This document shows, in pieces, positions 13,901 through 26,101 of a DNA stretch of 64,000 bases; the stretch's first letter is position 1, and each line of letters begins with the position of its first letter. The notes under the pieces are model-generated. The model ran no database searches. It saw only the letters and a program-made list of their open reading frames with translations, and was not told the DNA's origin. This DNA comes from Lepidonotus clava (taxonomy: Eukaryota; Annelida; Polychaeta; Phyllodocida; Polynoidae), in the NCBI GenBank assembly GCA_936440205.1, contig OW387134.1:22484908-22548907 (forward strand), read 5' to 3'. The translations under genes and the position numbers were made by a program.

Positions 13901-16900
13901 GTCTTCCCTTTAAGACAGAGGGATCACCGGAATGGCTTGTTGAACAGCAACCTCTCGTGTAAAGGAATCCCGTGTATCCATCTTGGCCAAGAGCAGAATA
14001 AGAATCCGACGTAACAAGCAATTTCACTTTCTCAGCTCATTGTGTTCTGGTAATTTCAAACACAACATTGATACTTATTTAATGAAAAATGCTTGTTTAC
14101 ACGTTAGAACACGGATTTTCAATATTGTTAAACGATTTAATTTCTTAGCCGAAAACAGTTTCAGGGAATTAAAAACATAGGCTGTTAGGACAATGGTTAT
14201 GAATCCATGACATGACGTTTTGCCAAACAAAGTGAAAAACAAGCCAAGGATTTTGTCATTTCAGTTTTGCCAATCTCTGAGGGGCGTCTTATTTAAAAAT
14301 CAATTTGTTCGTAATGCCACAGGTGTGGTCTTTAATATGATGGTTCTGAGGTCTGTAAAGCATTCTTTTTGCCTGTATTATCTCTTAGTTTCTTGAAATG
14401 GAATGCTTCCCTTTTCAATTAAACAACATTCAAACGGAAATACCTTGCATTCGGGCAAAGGCCACCCGCAAATAAAAATCATTCATACGGATCGGTTAAG
14501 GCCTTATTGAAATCCCAAACTAGTCAAAGAGAGGACACTTTTCTCAATTTTCTCTTACACCCAAACCATTGAGGGCATCAACTTTTATTTACATGGGAAT
14601 ACTGTTTCTGTAAGAGAATATTATATTGTATTTGAAGAAAAAAGAATGTCGAAATTATTGTGAGATATGAAAAAACACCCAAATTTTCCCCGAAATGTCG
14701 AGATGTATAATGCTATTCTTGAGCGCCATGAACAGGGTTCTACAATTTACATATACATGCATATTTGTATATATAAATATGTGCATGTTTATTTATACTT
14801 ATACCATTACGAGTGTTGTTTATCTACACAAGTTCATTAGCACAAATGACCACGACTTCATGCAATTAATGAATACAGAGTGAACTGCCCTGAAATGTCA
14901 CCAAGCCTGATTCCAAGTCTAACTTACCTGCTTTAGGTACTACTTCCTGTGTGCCAAAGTATTTGGCAAAGAAAACGTAGGCCTTTTCTGCAAATTCGAG
15001 GGCGTATGCAGTCTGATCAAAGGTGTCTGGTTGTGACCATATGCGAATCTGAAACATATAAGAAATAGAGAAATAGTGAGAATATCTTTGATGGAATCAC
15101 ATTTCTTTGCAATATAGTTGGCCTAACAAAAAATCAGCAAATGCCAGCATACATGTATAATGATTAGGGATTGGTCTCACTACCCAATGTGCTATATATG
15201 AATATAGGTAACGAGGACCTGATGAATACGCACATTAGATATCTAAGCTGATCTGTACCCTGAATAACTTTTTTTATTTTTTTTTTTATTGTGAAAACAT
15301 CATTCAGGGTTACCCCTGGTCTTCCATGATAAACGATACATCTAGATAGAGGAATATACAATATATAATCACTTTTATAAAGTCAAACATGCAATAAATC
15401 CTCATATTTCAGATATTGGCGCCGTATTTGTGACATAAAACTATGAACGTCTGGACTTTGTTGTACATCAGCACTGAGCTTATTCCATAATATTGTACCA
15501 TTATAGAATGGGCTTCTATCATATTTCCGACCAGTGTATTTCTCAGTTTTAAAAATAAATTTGTCTTTAGAACGTGTATTACGAGTTATTTGTTTCTGTA
15601 CACCAGCTTGTTGAGAATGATGATACATCAAAGAATATAACTGTAATTGTCTACGCTGTTCCAAACTGATAATCTTAGCCCTTTTATGTAAATCAGGAAT
15701 TCTGACATGATCTTCCCATGAAAGATTACAACAAATTTTTAAAGCATCATTCTGTAAGACCTGAAGAGCTATTTTGTCCTTCTTATTTAAAGATAACAGT
15801 ACAAAACCAATATATTCTAATAACGGTAATATTGTTTGTTTATAAACTTGTATCGCAGTACTTTCAGTAATATAACGGCGTATTTTACTTAGACTGAAAA
15901 CACGATTGTTGACCATACCAGTAATCTTATTAAGCATGAGATTGAGAGTCAGTTCTTGGTCAATCAAAAAACCCAGGTAATTATAAACAGAGACAAATTC
16001 AAGCAGTTCATTATAAGCATACACAGCAACAGGGTTAACAATTTTTGCTAGATTATTGCGAGAGCCTAAAATCATAATTCTAGATTTCCTGGAGTTTAGT
16101 TTCAAATTATTCTGGATACCCCAAGATGTAATCCTGGATAAATCAGACTGTAGTTTTTCGAGTATTACTTGCCAATTATTGCCTGAAACATACAGTACAC
16201 AATCTTCAGCAAAAAGCCCGATTTTAGAAGATTTTACACACCTAACTATATCATTAATATATAGAATAAATGCTGTCGGCCCAAGGTCTGTTCCCTGTGG
16301 GATCCCTGTGCGTATCCGTAATGAGCTGGAGACTGCCTTATTAAATATCAGCGTCTGAGATCTATCAAAATAACTCCGGAACCAACTCAATAATATTTCT
16401 GGAAATTGCATGTTACGAAGCTTGTCAGTAAATAAGCCATGATTCAGACAATCAAAAGCCTTGGATACGTCCAGGAAAGCCACTCCTACTAATTTATTAT
16501 GACTAAAGCTAGTATAGATATATTTCAAAAAACCAAAAATAGCCATTTGCATAGACTTATTCGGCAAAAATCCATATTGACTAGAACAGAAGATATTATT
16601 ATCAAAACAGTAAGTAAATATGCGACGTTGGATTATTTTTTCTAGTAACTTAGCATAAACAGGGGTTTGGATTAGGTGAGAAACACGAGTGACTACTAAG
16701 TTTATTATCAGGTCAATGTAATTCTTCTACACGATATGTAGGCCTATAGATAACACATACACACGCCAGGCATCCCTATATATCTCATATATCTGATCTT
16801 CGCAATATAACTTAACTATTAAATCCAATGAACTGTACATAAACGGAAACTATAAACCTCATAGTAAATCATAAATCTGCTTTACACTGCCAATAATTAT

Positions 16901-19900
16901 AGTCTTATATTAGTTTTTGTTCATGAATATTCATAAACATTCGGAGAAACACATAAACACTCCTGCGGCGGGTCAGGCTAATGAATATTCACAAAAACAC
17001 GACAATGCTTGTCACATCCAAATCCCAGTGTGGCGCCAGGGACGCTTATAATATTGCTGGCCTGGTTTGCAGGACCGCGAGGTGGGGGGAAATCAGTGCC
17101 ATTGATCTGCCAAGGGACACGGGGTGGCGAGTGGGGTAATTTGTGTGTTATGATATAGATCACTCCCCGACCGAAGTGTTGCTGTTTGGGATAGAACGAG
17201 GATACGTTGAGGCACTGGTGACCTTGAAGGGACGCTGGGGAGGTTGGGTTCCGAGATATAAGGGTTCTGGGTGACCCTGTTTCCAAGGCTCTTTACAGGA
17301 GGACGCATGCATCACACGCAGGATGACCGGCATCAATACCCAAAAACTGAGATCAGGCCTTGGGTGGAATCCAATCCTATCCTGGCACAGGAAACCTGAG
17401 CGAGCACCAGACCGGAGAAGCTGCTAATAACTAAAGGTGTACGGTTCACAGAGCAGGGCTGAACTGACGTAAGACTTGCACCTTTCCACCTTCTCCCTAC
17501 GAAGCGACAACAACCTTAGTGCTGAGAGTCAGCCCTTACCAGGCCATTGCACTCCAAGCTCAACGTATAAAACCTATGTGAACTAAGCTTCAGGTGGCCT
17601 CTGGGGCTTAGGGAAGCTGTTTCTATGGTGAATATTGATAACGTTTAATCTTTCTGGGATTATAATTCAAGATAAAAAGCAGAACGTGCCTGCAGCCTAA
17701 AAGCCCCAGTCAGGGTAATCAAACTGCCTTTTGGTGCGTTTCTTTTCGGAGGCTGGGTTTTGCCGGCGCGGATGATGGATTGAGATGCGTTTTCCGGACC
17801 TGGAATCCATCTTCCTCACGGTATCATGACGACCCTCCGCACTCTATTGTCACGGAATGATGAAAGAGACTGGACCTTGTTCTTAAGTCTAGTTTGGAGC
17901 ACGTAGTCGGCGTGTTCTTTCTCCACCCTGACATATGGCTTTGTGGCCAAGTCACGCAGGCTGTGTAGAACGTGGGCGCTATCACCAGGACCTTACAAAG
18001 AGGGCACCAGATATACTATAGATAGCTTGAAATAAGAGTAACCGAGTTCACAGGGTATCAATTCCAAAGTGCTGGATTCTGAGCCTGGCCTGTGGAGCGG
18101 CTCTGATGAGTAGAAATGCATGTTCAGGGTTATGTGCCAGTGGAACGGCGAGCTATTGGATTCCTATAACAATTTCAACGGCCTTGAACAAACAAGACTT
18201 CTCTGTGGAATCCCATAAAAGCGCCGTTGCATCAGGTAGACGGGCAATTACCAGACATGCACGACATAGAGAGACATGGCCGGCTGACAGGATTCTATTA
18301 GAGTAATTAGGCCAAACAGGAGACACACTCATCTCTTTTATCGTCCCGTGAAACCATCAACACATCAGGGGCTCGTAAGTGGACTTCGATCATACTTTGA
18401 GCTGCTCTATTAGATTGAGCTCTGAAGGCCGGTCTATCGTTAGGTGTCCTTAATAGGCTGTTCTCCTGCTCAATGGTGATATACGTTGGCAGAAAGAACT
18501 CTGAGCTAGCTATTGCTTCCCACGGAATACCATCTTTTGTAACGAGATGAGAATTCCCTTCAGCTAACGACTCTTCGTCCCTCTTCAATCTCAGATATAG
18601 TCCCATATGTGAGTCACTGGAAGCAGCTTATGTTGTTTAATGACATCGGGTCTGAGGATGTGTATTATGTAAGGAGGTGTGACAATGCATGTCCATGGCA
18701 ACCACACAGCCTCATTCACAGGAGTGCTGCGTGGTAATGCATTGTCACCTGGATCAATTATTTCAATTAGTGCCGTCCGCTTCGGAGAGAGCTGTCCTGG
18801 AAATGCCTCCCATTAGTGATGGTGAGGAAGGAAATGCATCCCTTTTATACCAATTACATTAATGCCTTAACCGCAGTTGGTATATTAAGATGGATAAGTG
18901 AATTGTTGACATCAACATTCCAGTGGTACTTTTCACTTATAAGCATGGTGCCGTCAGGTGTGATTATGGAGGTGTTAATAGACGTTACTGGTTTGTTTTA
19001 TACGTTGACAAGGGGTTTTGCCAAACGTAATAGAAAGTGAGAATATGTTGTCTCCTAGATTCGAACCTGCAAACACCAATCAGCAGACCCCCTCCCCCTC
19101 AACCCGTTTGCTAACAGTTGCAGTAGAAAGTAATATTTAGTAGGCATTAAATGTTTAGTAGGCATTAATGTGCGTGGATTTAAGAGGGACCGCTTAATTT
19201 ATGTAACTTTAGCTTCCTCTTGATTGGTCCAGTGTACCCATGACATTATTAGGGGGTCAATAGCAGGTTCCTATCAAAACCGGCAGACAGTTCAAATCTG
19301 GGTCAACCAGTTAACGGAACGCGTAGCCAGAATATGGCAAAGCCAATTTAGAAAAGGACATTAACAACGGATGACTGTACAAGAAATATAGAAATACATG
19401 TTGCAGGCTCCTGTCCCTCACACTAGTCCTCACGCTGAAAATGGACCAGATGTGGCAAAACCCGGTATTGAATTACTTATGGGAGGCGGTTTGGGATCCA
19501 ACCTAGGGAAAAAAAACACTGTGCAAGTCGCAGCTGTGCTTACACGCTGTTATTAAACTTGTCTCAGCAGAGAAACTGATTAATGGAGACGTCACACATG
19601 TCCTCTCCATTACTCTCTGTTGCTGGTAGCAGAGCCAAGCGAGCACTCGTTGCCGAGCCAAGCAGACCTATGTCCTTTTGATGTCTGCAGCGCTCTTCAA
19701 AGGGGCAGACTTCAAGGGGCACTAGGACTGACAGTTCAGATTCCAATAGGCTTCAGACAAAACAATGCCTCTGCCTTTTTCCAACTTCATCGAGATTCTG
19801 CTCGATGAGCTTGTTCGCAAAGAATAAGAGTCGGCAGATTTTCCGTAGTTTCAGCACACAGTTATTGTTATGCGTGTTAGGGAATTTATAATTGCAGTCC

Positions 19901-22900
19901 ACCAGAGCTAGACCAGCAGAGGCAGTAGCAAAGGAGGAAAGGAAGCACCAAGCGGTCTTAAAGACATTAGTCTTCTGACGCCATTTATCCAGGCGCAGTA
20001 AGCGGGGTCCACTGTGGGTCGGACTGTTACAAAGCAGGGCGCATTTCTCAGTCTGTTTCGGGTGCGCCCTCTGCCGACCACCGACGTTGATGTAGAGCCT
20101 GCTTTCATCTGCCTCTATTGATCTCCGCCTGCCAGCTTGGCCCGCGACCTGTGTTCGGGCGCTAGCAACACCTGCTGACGAGATGACTTCACCTGGCCTT
20201 TAGTTCCTGCAACCTCTAAGAGTCATAACCTCAGCTTTTCTAGCCGAGTCAGGCCTCTACCGTAACAGATACGGGCAAGTGAGAAACTTTTGGACGGGAT
20301 GGATGAAAACAAACTGTCATATATATGTTCGACCTGAAATAGAAAAGCTCTGCCCCTACATCCTCGACGGGTAAATGTTTTTTCCCTACAGACTGGCGGC
20401 TTTACTGATTTATTAGTGGTCAGCCCAAGGCATGGAAGTTGGTGACCTTGCTCCAGGGTTGTATAGAGGACAAGTTTGTACCAGGTGCTCCCCTGATACA
20501 CGGAGCAGGTCGGTGTAGCGGGCGTCCCCTGCTCACGGCCACTGTGGACAGTCACCATCTGTTCTTGCTGCCCCACGTACCCATGGGACCCCTCGACCGC
20601 AGTGCCAAAGACCCACTGCTCGCCTTCTACTTACTGCCTCTGTCATTACAAACTCCCTTCTGCTTAAACCTGATAACGGAAAATTAACAACGGTGCAAAT
20701 GTAAGCCTTGCCTCAGGCAAGGGTGTGAGCATGAGATTTCCTGTTATGGAAATTGTAGTTTCTGGTATTCTTAGCGATTTTCCTATCACATTAACGTATT
20801 TATGATGGACTTAGAAGGAGGCAATTTTCTAATTTATCATGGGACTTTTTTTCTGACTGGAATTATCAAAGGAGCTTCTTCTTGTGTTGCATGCTTAAGG
20901 TTGCATTTTTTAAGAAATAAAAAAGTATGCAAATGACAAAGAACATTTCCCTTTGCTCTAAAAAGGGCATGCACACATGGATTATACTTCAATTATTCCT
21001 TCTAAGTCTTCATGAAAACCTCTCCCATCTTGGCTCATCGCCACCCAGTTGGGGCTGTAACCCTTTCGTGCCCAGTTCTGAAGCACTGAGTGTGCATTAA
21101 GACAGCCCAAAAAGAAGAGGGTGTTCTTTGAGCAGCGTGTGTAGCAAACGACCAGGTAACTGTCATTATGCCGAGGGGCCCGGGCTCTCTTTGCGAACAG
21201 GCCAAGTGTTCCTTAATGCGACAGAATTAGGAAATTGAGGACAGACAGGACCAGCATGATAAAGGCTTCTCCGGCAAGACTCTGAGAGCAGCTCCTTTCA
21301 GCCGACCGTGTTCGTTACTGAACTGTAATGGACGGCTGGAGACCAGGGAGGGCATTTGTGGCCGGCGCTTAACAGTGGTGGAACAGCCATGTTCGGTAAC
21401 GACACTGTGTATGCCTCATCAGACATAGCAGCTCGATTTGCCTACCCATGGTGTTAAGCAATCAACATTAAGTTTAATTTTCAATATATATTATTACTTT
21501 ATTTCAGAAAGTGAAAGTAAGGGTGAAAGTAAAAGAGCGCGGTGTACCTCTTAGATTCCACTAGGAAGTTGGGAAAGGATCCTGAGGCTAGACCAGCCAC
21601 TACGTAGAGCGTTGCTTGAAACAGTTGGTTCCATTGACCTCACTGAGGCATTGCGGGAATGAAGGGCCTCTTTGTTGTGTGCCTCCTTCAGCCCCCACCT
21701 TAGACCAGATGGGCGGTTACAAAGCCCGACAAGCTGGCTCCGGGCTGGTCAATGTTCCCTAGACACTGCCAGCAGGGGGTGGGGTGGGATGGTAAGGGGA
21801 AGGGGAGGGGGAGTTAGGGTGGAAGGGAGGGAGGGTGGCAGTGTCTTGAGCCAGCCACCATTAATCATATCAGACACATAAGCGTGCAATTACAGCTTGG
21901 GCGCAGAAGGGGCTCGGGATCTTCTCAGGAGGGTGATTGGGGGTTGATGGGAGGGGGAGAGACGAAGGGGGTTTAGGCACAGTGGAGAGGGGGAAGGGGG
22001 CAGTAAGTCTGTAGACTATCAAGGCTGAGAAACGGCGACCGGCGCTTATAGCTCAATTATAGCGGGCGATGGGCGCGCAGGCTGGGACGCCAGCCGGCAC
22101 CATATGCTCCATTTGGTCCACCTTGAGAGCCATCGCCGGGTTTATGGCCAAAGCCGTGGATTCAATCTGGGTCCACAGCGGGTATCTCCCCCCTGCACAC
22201 CGCGGGCCGTCAACTGCCGGGCCCTGTAGGCCGGCTCCTCCAAAGGATGCTGCTTGTGGCCTGCATTCCTGAGTCCTGCTACAGAGGCGCGGCAGCAGCA
22301 GGCCACTGGTCTGCTGAGGTGAAAAGGTTGTCAGGCGTGCTCCTCCGAGCAGCTCCAAGATCAACCCGCTAACCGTCAGTCACCTCGACTCGAAGGCCAA
22401 TCAATAACAGAGCCCCGTCATGGAATAGGCTCCTTCTTTCTTTCTATTGTGAGCCTGGGTTCCCCTTTAGCATATCTCATTCTCCGCGCCCCATTTGATG
22501 CCATGCAATCGCGCGGGCCCGTTAAAGCGCGGACCCGTGTAAGGATTCAGCGGCCACATGATGTACATTGTGGCCCTCCAGTCCATTCTCGTATCGCTCC
22601 TTCCACGGCCCCCAAATGTCGGTCACTGCAAGGGCAGTCCAGGGGTGCAGCTGCTGGGGCATGGAGGAAATGGAAAATCTAATGTATGGCCCCTTTGACC
22701 GCTATTGGGGTTACTTATGGGTTGTACAGGGCCGAGTCCTACAACGCGGCTCTACGTGATGTTCCCCGGGCGTCTTTTGGGGTGCGTTTCGGCGCCAGTC
22801 TGCCTCAAGTATGATGCAGGGGCACCCTGTATGTTATTACTAACAGTCAGGCCAATCTTCGTTCCAACTAGGCAAGAATACTTCCACAATCAGGATATTA

Positions 22901-25900
22901 TTCTTCAGTAGCGTCTGCGGAAAAAGAAAAGGGAAAGTAGGATTTGCAGAATAGGAAGGGTGTCGGCACTGCATGTGATTTCTCTGGAGTCCAACCGCGC
23001 GTGAGAAGCATGGGAAAGTGACTCTTGCTTCCTGCAGCATTGGTGGTCGCCATTCGCAAAGACTGTGGGAGTAATCATCCATCCTACACTGCGTTATGTT
23101 CCCATTGGGCTTTCTACCTACTCTCTGCACGATTAGCTGCAGTATTCGAAGGACTTGCTGCCAGAGTGTACTTTGTACCACGAATGAAAAATATCTCATT
23201 AGGATACCTTGAAGGATTGCTTGCTTGCTTAAATAGAGGTCGGCAGTTAGTGTTATGATGTTCCTGTGCGGCCGTTAGTCGTTTGGGCCTTTACACATGT
23301 CCTGCCATCATGACTTTTTGGTCCAGTTCCACATCTCGATAAAGGCCATTCGTCTATTCCACAATTCCCATTATTTTTCTGTTTTGAAACGCATCTTTCG
23401 TGCTCAGTATTGTGAACTTGTTTTGATAACACATAGACCTACATGTAGAGTAACATTCATGATGTATTTTATTGAATATATATTCAATCATCTAAATACT
23501 TTCGTTACGATAAACATATTGACCTACATTCATTTCCACAGTTACACAGAATTTCATGAAACGGGAAAAATAAATATGTAGATGTTCTCATGAATCTTCC
23601 CTTAAATGTTGCACGGAGGCCTACATATATATGCAAGCATTGATAAACTGACTCCATGGTTCTTCATGGACTTCAAGAGACCCAAAGTTTTGTTTTGTTT
23701 TGTTTTTTTTGTTTTTTTTATTTAGGAACCAACTTCACTTACATTACAGTTTGTGATCTTCCAGTCGGAGAACAATAATTAGGGAAGGGAATGAATATGA
23801 ATTACATTGAGATGAACAGCATGAGGGGTATATACAGTGGTATATATTTTCGGCCAATAGAATAAAGAAAAGAATCATTGTCCTTCAGTGTATGGTTTTA
23901 GGTCATTTCCAATCTTAGTCCATTCCAGTTTCGGACATCAGATTTAAATTTCACCTTAGTTGTTGCCCGCTGTATGGTCACAGGTAGCCGATCCCATAGG
24001 GTACATCCTCTATAGTAAGGGCTATTTTGGACTTTGGTCAATGAGGTCCATGGCTTTTTGAATTTTATCCTATTATTGCTACGTAGATTAGTAGTCACCC
24101 TATAATGATTTAAGTTATCATGATTCAAGCTATGTCTATACATCACAGTTAATAAATTCCGTCGACGCCGCATACTTAAGTCCTCAACACTATATAACAA
24201 AGATAGTTCAGTATTACCAAGACCAGGATGGTTTCCAAAGTCAATAGTTTTCAGGGCCCTTTTTTGTAGAGAATCTAGTTTCTCTATTTTATTCTTACCC
24301 CCTGATTCTACTAAGAAATCTCCATAGTCCAATATCGGTAAGACACAAGTTTTGTATATAAAACACGCCACATAGTTTGAAATATAGGGTCTAATTCTCT
24401 TCAAAATATACAATTTTCTATTTGCCTTGTTAAAGGTTACATCTATCATTCTATCGAACTGTAGATCACTATCAATATCAATTCCTAAGTATTTATAGCT
24501 ACTAACATTATCCAGAACAGCAGTGCCTATAGTTAGTGAATTACTCAGTACTTCCCCGGCCATCATGCTATTTCTGGGGATGAAAAGATGTTTAGTTTTA
24601 CTTGCATTAATAGTCAATTTGTTCATAATGCACCATTTTAACAAATAGGAAAGAGTATCATTGGAATTGGAGAGACAGTTAGTTACATCAATGTCAGACA
24701 CATACAGAACTGTATCATCAGCATACATCTCAACCGCCGCTATCGAGAATTTTTTAATATAGTCAATTAAGTCATTTACATAAATTATAAAAAATAGAGG
24801 GCCCAAAATTTACCCTTGAGGGACACCGTATGCCACAAATGATTCATTAGAGATGTAGTTGTTCACAGACACTCTGTGACGCCTATTTCCCAGATAAGAT
24901 TTAACCCAATTTTGCGATTTATCAGAAAAGCCGTATTTAGCTAACTTTTTTAGCAATATAGTATGGTCTAAGGTTTCAAAAGCTTTTCTATAGTCTATGA
25001 AAGTACAGCTAGATCCTTTATTATTGTTATAGTTATCAAAGAGGTCATATACAACTTTGAAGATTGCGGTTGTGGTGCTTCTATTTTCACGAAACCCATG
25101 TTGATGTTCATTAAACAATGCATTGTCTTCAAAAAACCTATAAATTTGATAGTGGATAGCCCTTTCCATAATCTTCCCAGGAATTGGGAGGATAGTAATC
25201 GGTCGCCAGTTACCCGGGTCAAGGCAGTCGCCTTCCTTCGGGATTGGTGTTACCATACCAATTGCCCAGGCATCCGGAAAAATTCCTGATGTCAGGGACA
25301 CATTAATGATATGAGTAATTTCAACATATAATATATAAAGTTGAATTGAGGAGTAAAAGCAAGGTAAAATTTAAGGTTCATCTCAGCCCCTGGTATAGGG
25401 GTATTAAGTTGTGGAATGAGCTCCCAATAGAAATGCAATTATCCGAGAATAAGATGGTTAAGTAACCATGGAAAATTGTTACTTGAAAGTATGTAAGCTA
25501 TTGCATGCGAAGCATTTTGCTGTACTACATGTAGTATATGATATTAAAACTAGAGTGTTGTCAATTTAGTAAAGCTGTATAATTTAATAGACCACCATTG
25601 TATCATTTGTACTATTCGAATTATTTCCCTGTTTTTGTATGTAATATTTGTTATTGTTCCTACCATTATCATCTACATGAAAACCTTACTTTGTAAGCTC
25701 TGAATAGATAAAAATGGTTACTGAGACTTAAATACTGTAAAATAAACTCTGATCTCATGGCCTTAGATAAGTAGGAAATGTGAGGCACAGGAGGTGGTTG
25801 GGGACAGTTTTTACTTCCTGCCCACCAAAGGTGAGGGCAATGATGCCGAAGGCCAAAGACCCCCTGAGGCCCCCGCGCCTCCCCTCTGCAAATTATGGGT

Positions 25901-26054
25901 TATACGAGGCAAAAATCACCCGGGGCGCACATATGCAGGTGGGCGCCGACTGGCGGCCCATCAAGCACCGGAAATAAGCCGATCTGAAGGAAGGTCAACA
26001 CTGTTCTGGTCGGGATGGCAGTTGCCCCCAGCATCAAAGCGACGTTGGCCAGGC

Positions 26055-26101
<47 letters not shown>

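Noticed and set aside
18307-18606. 99-codon minus-strand open frame with a protein-like composition.
   Set aside because: This length is expected by chance in 64 kb over six frames; no motif, splice support or neighbour evidence.
19050-19120. GATTCGAACCTGC, a tRNA T-loop-like word on the minus strand.
   Set aside because: No box A or stem pairing at the right spacing.
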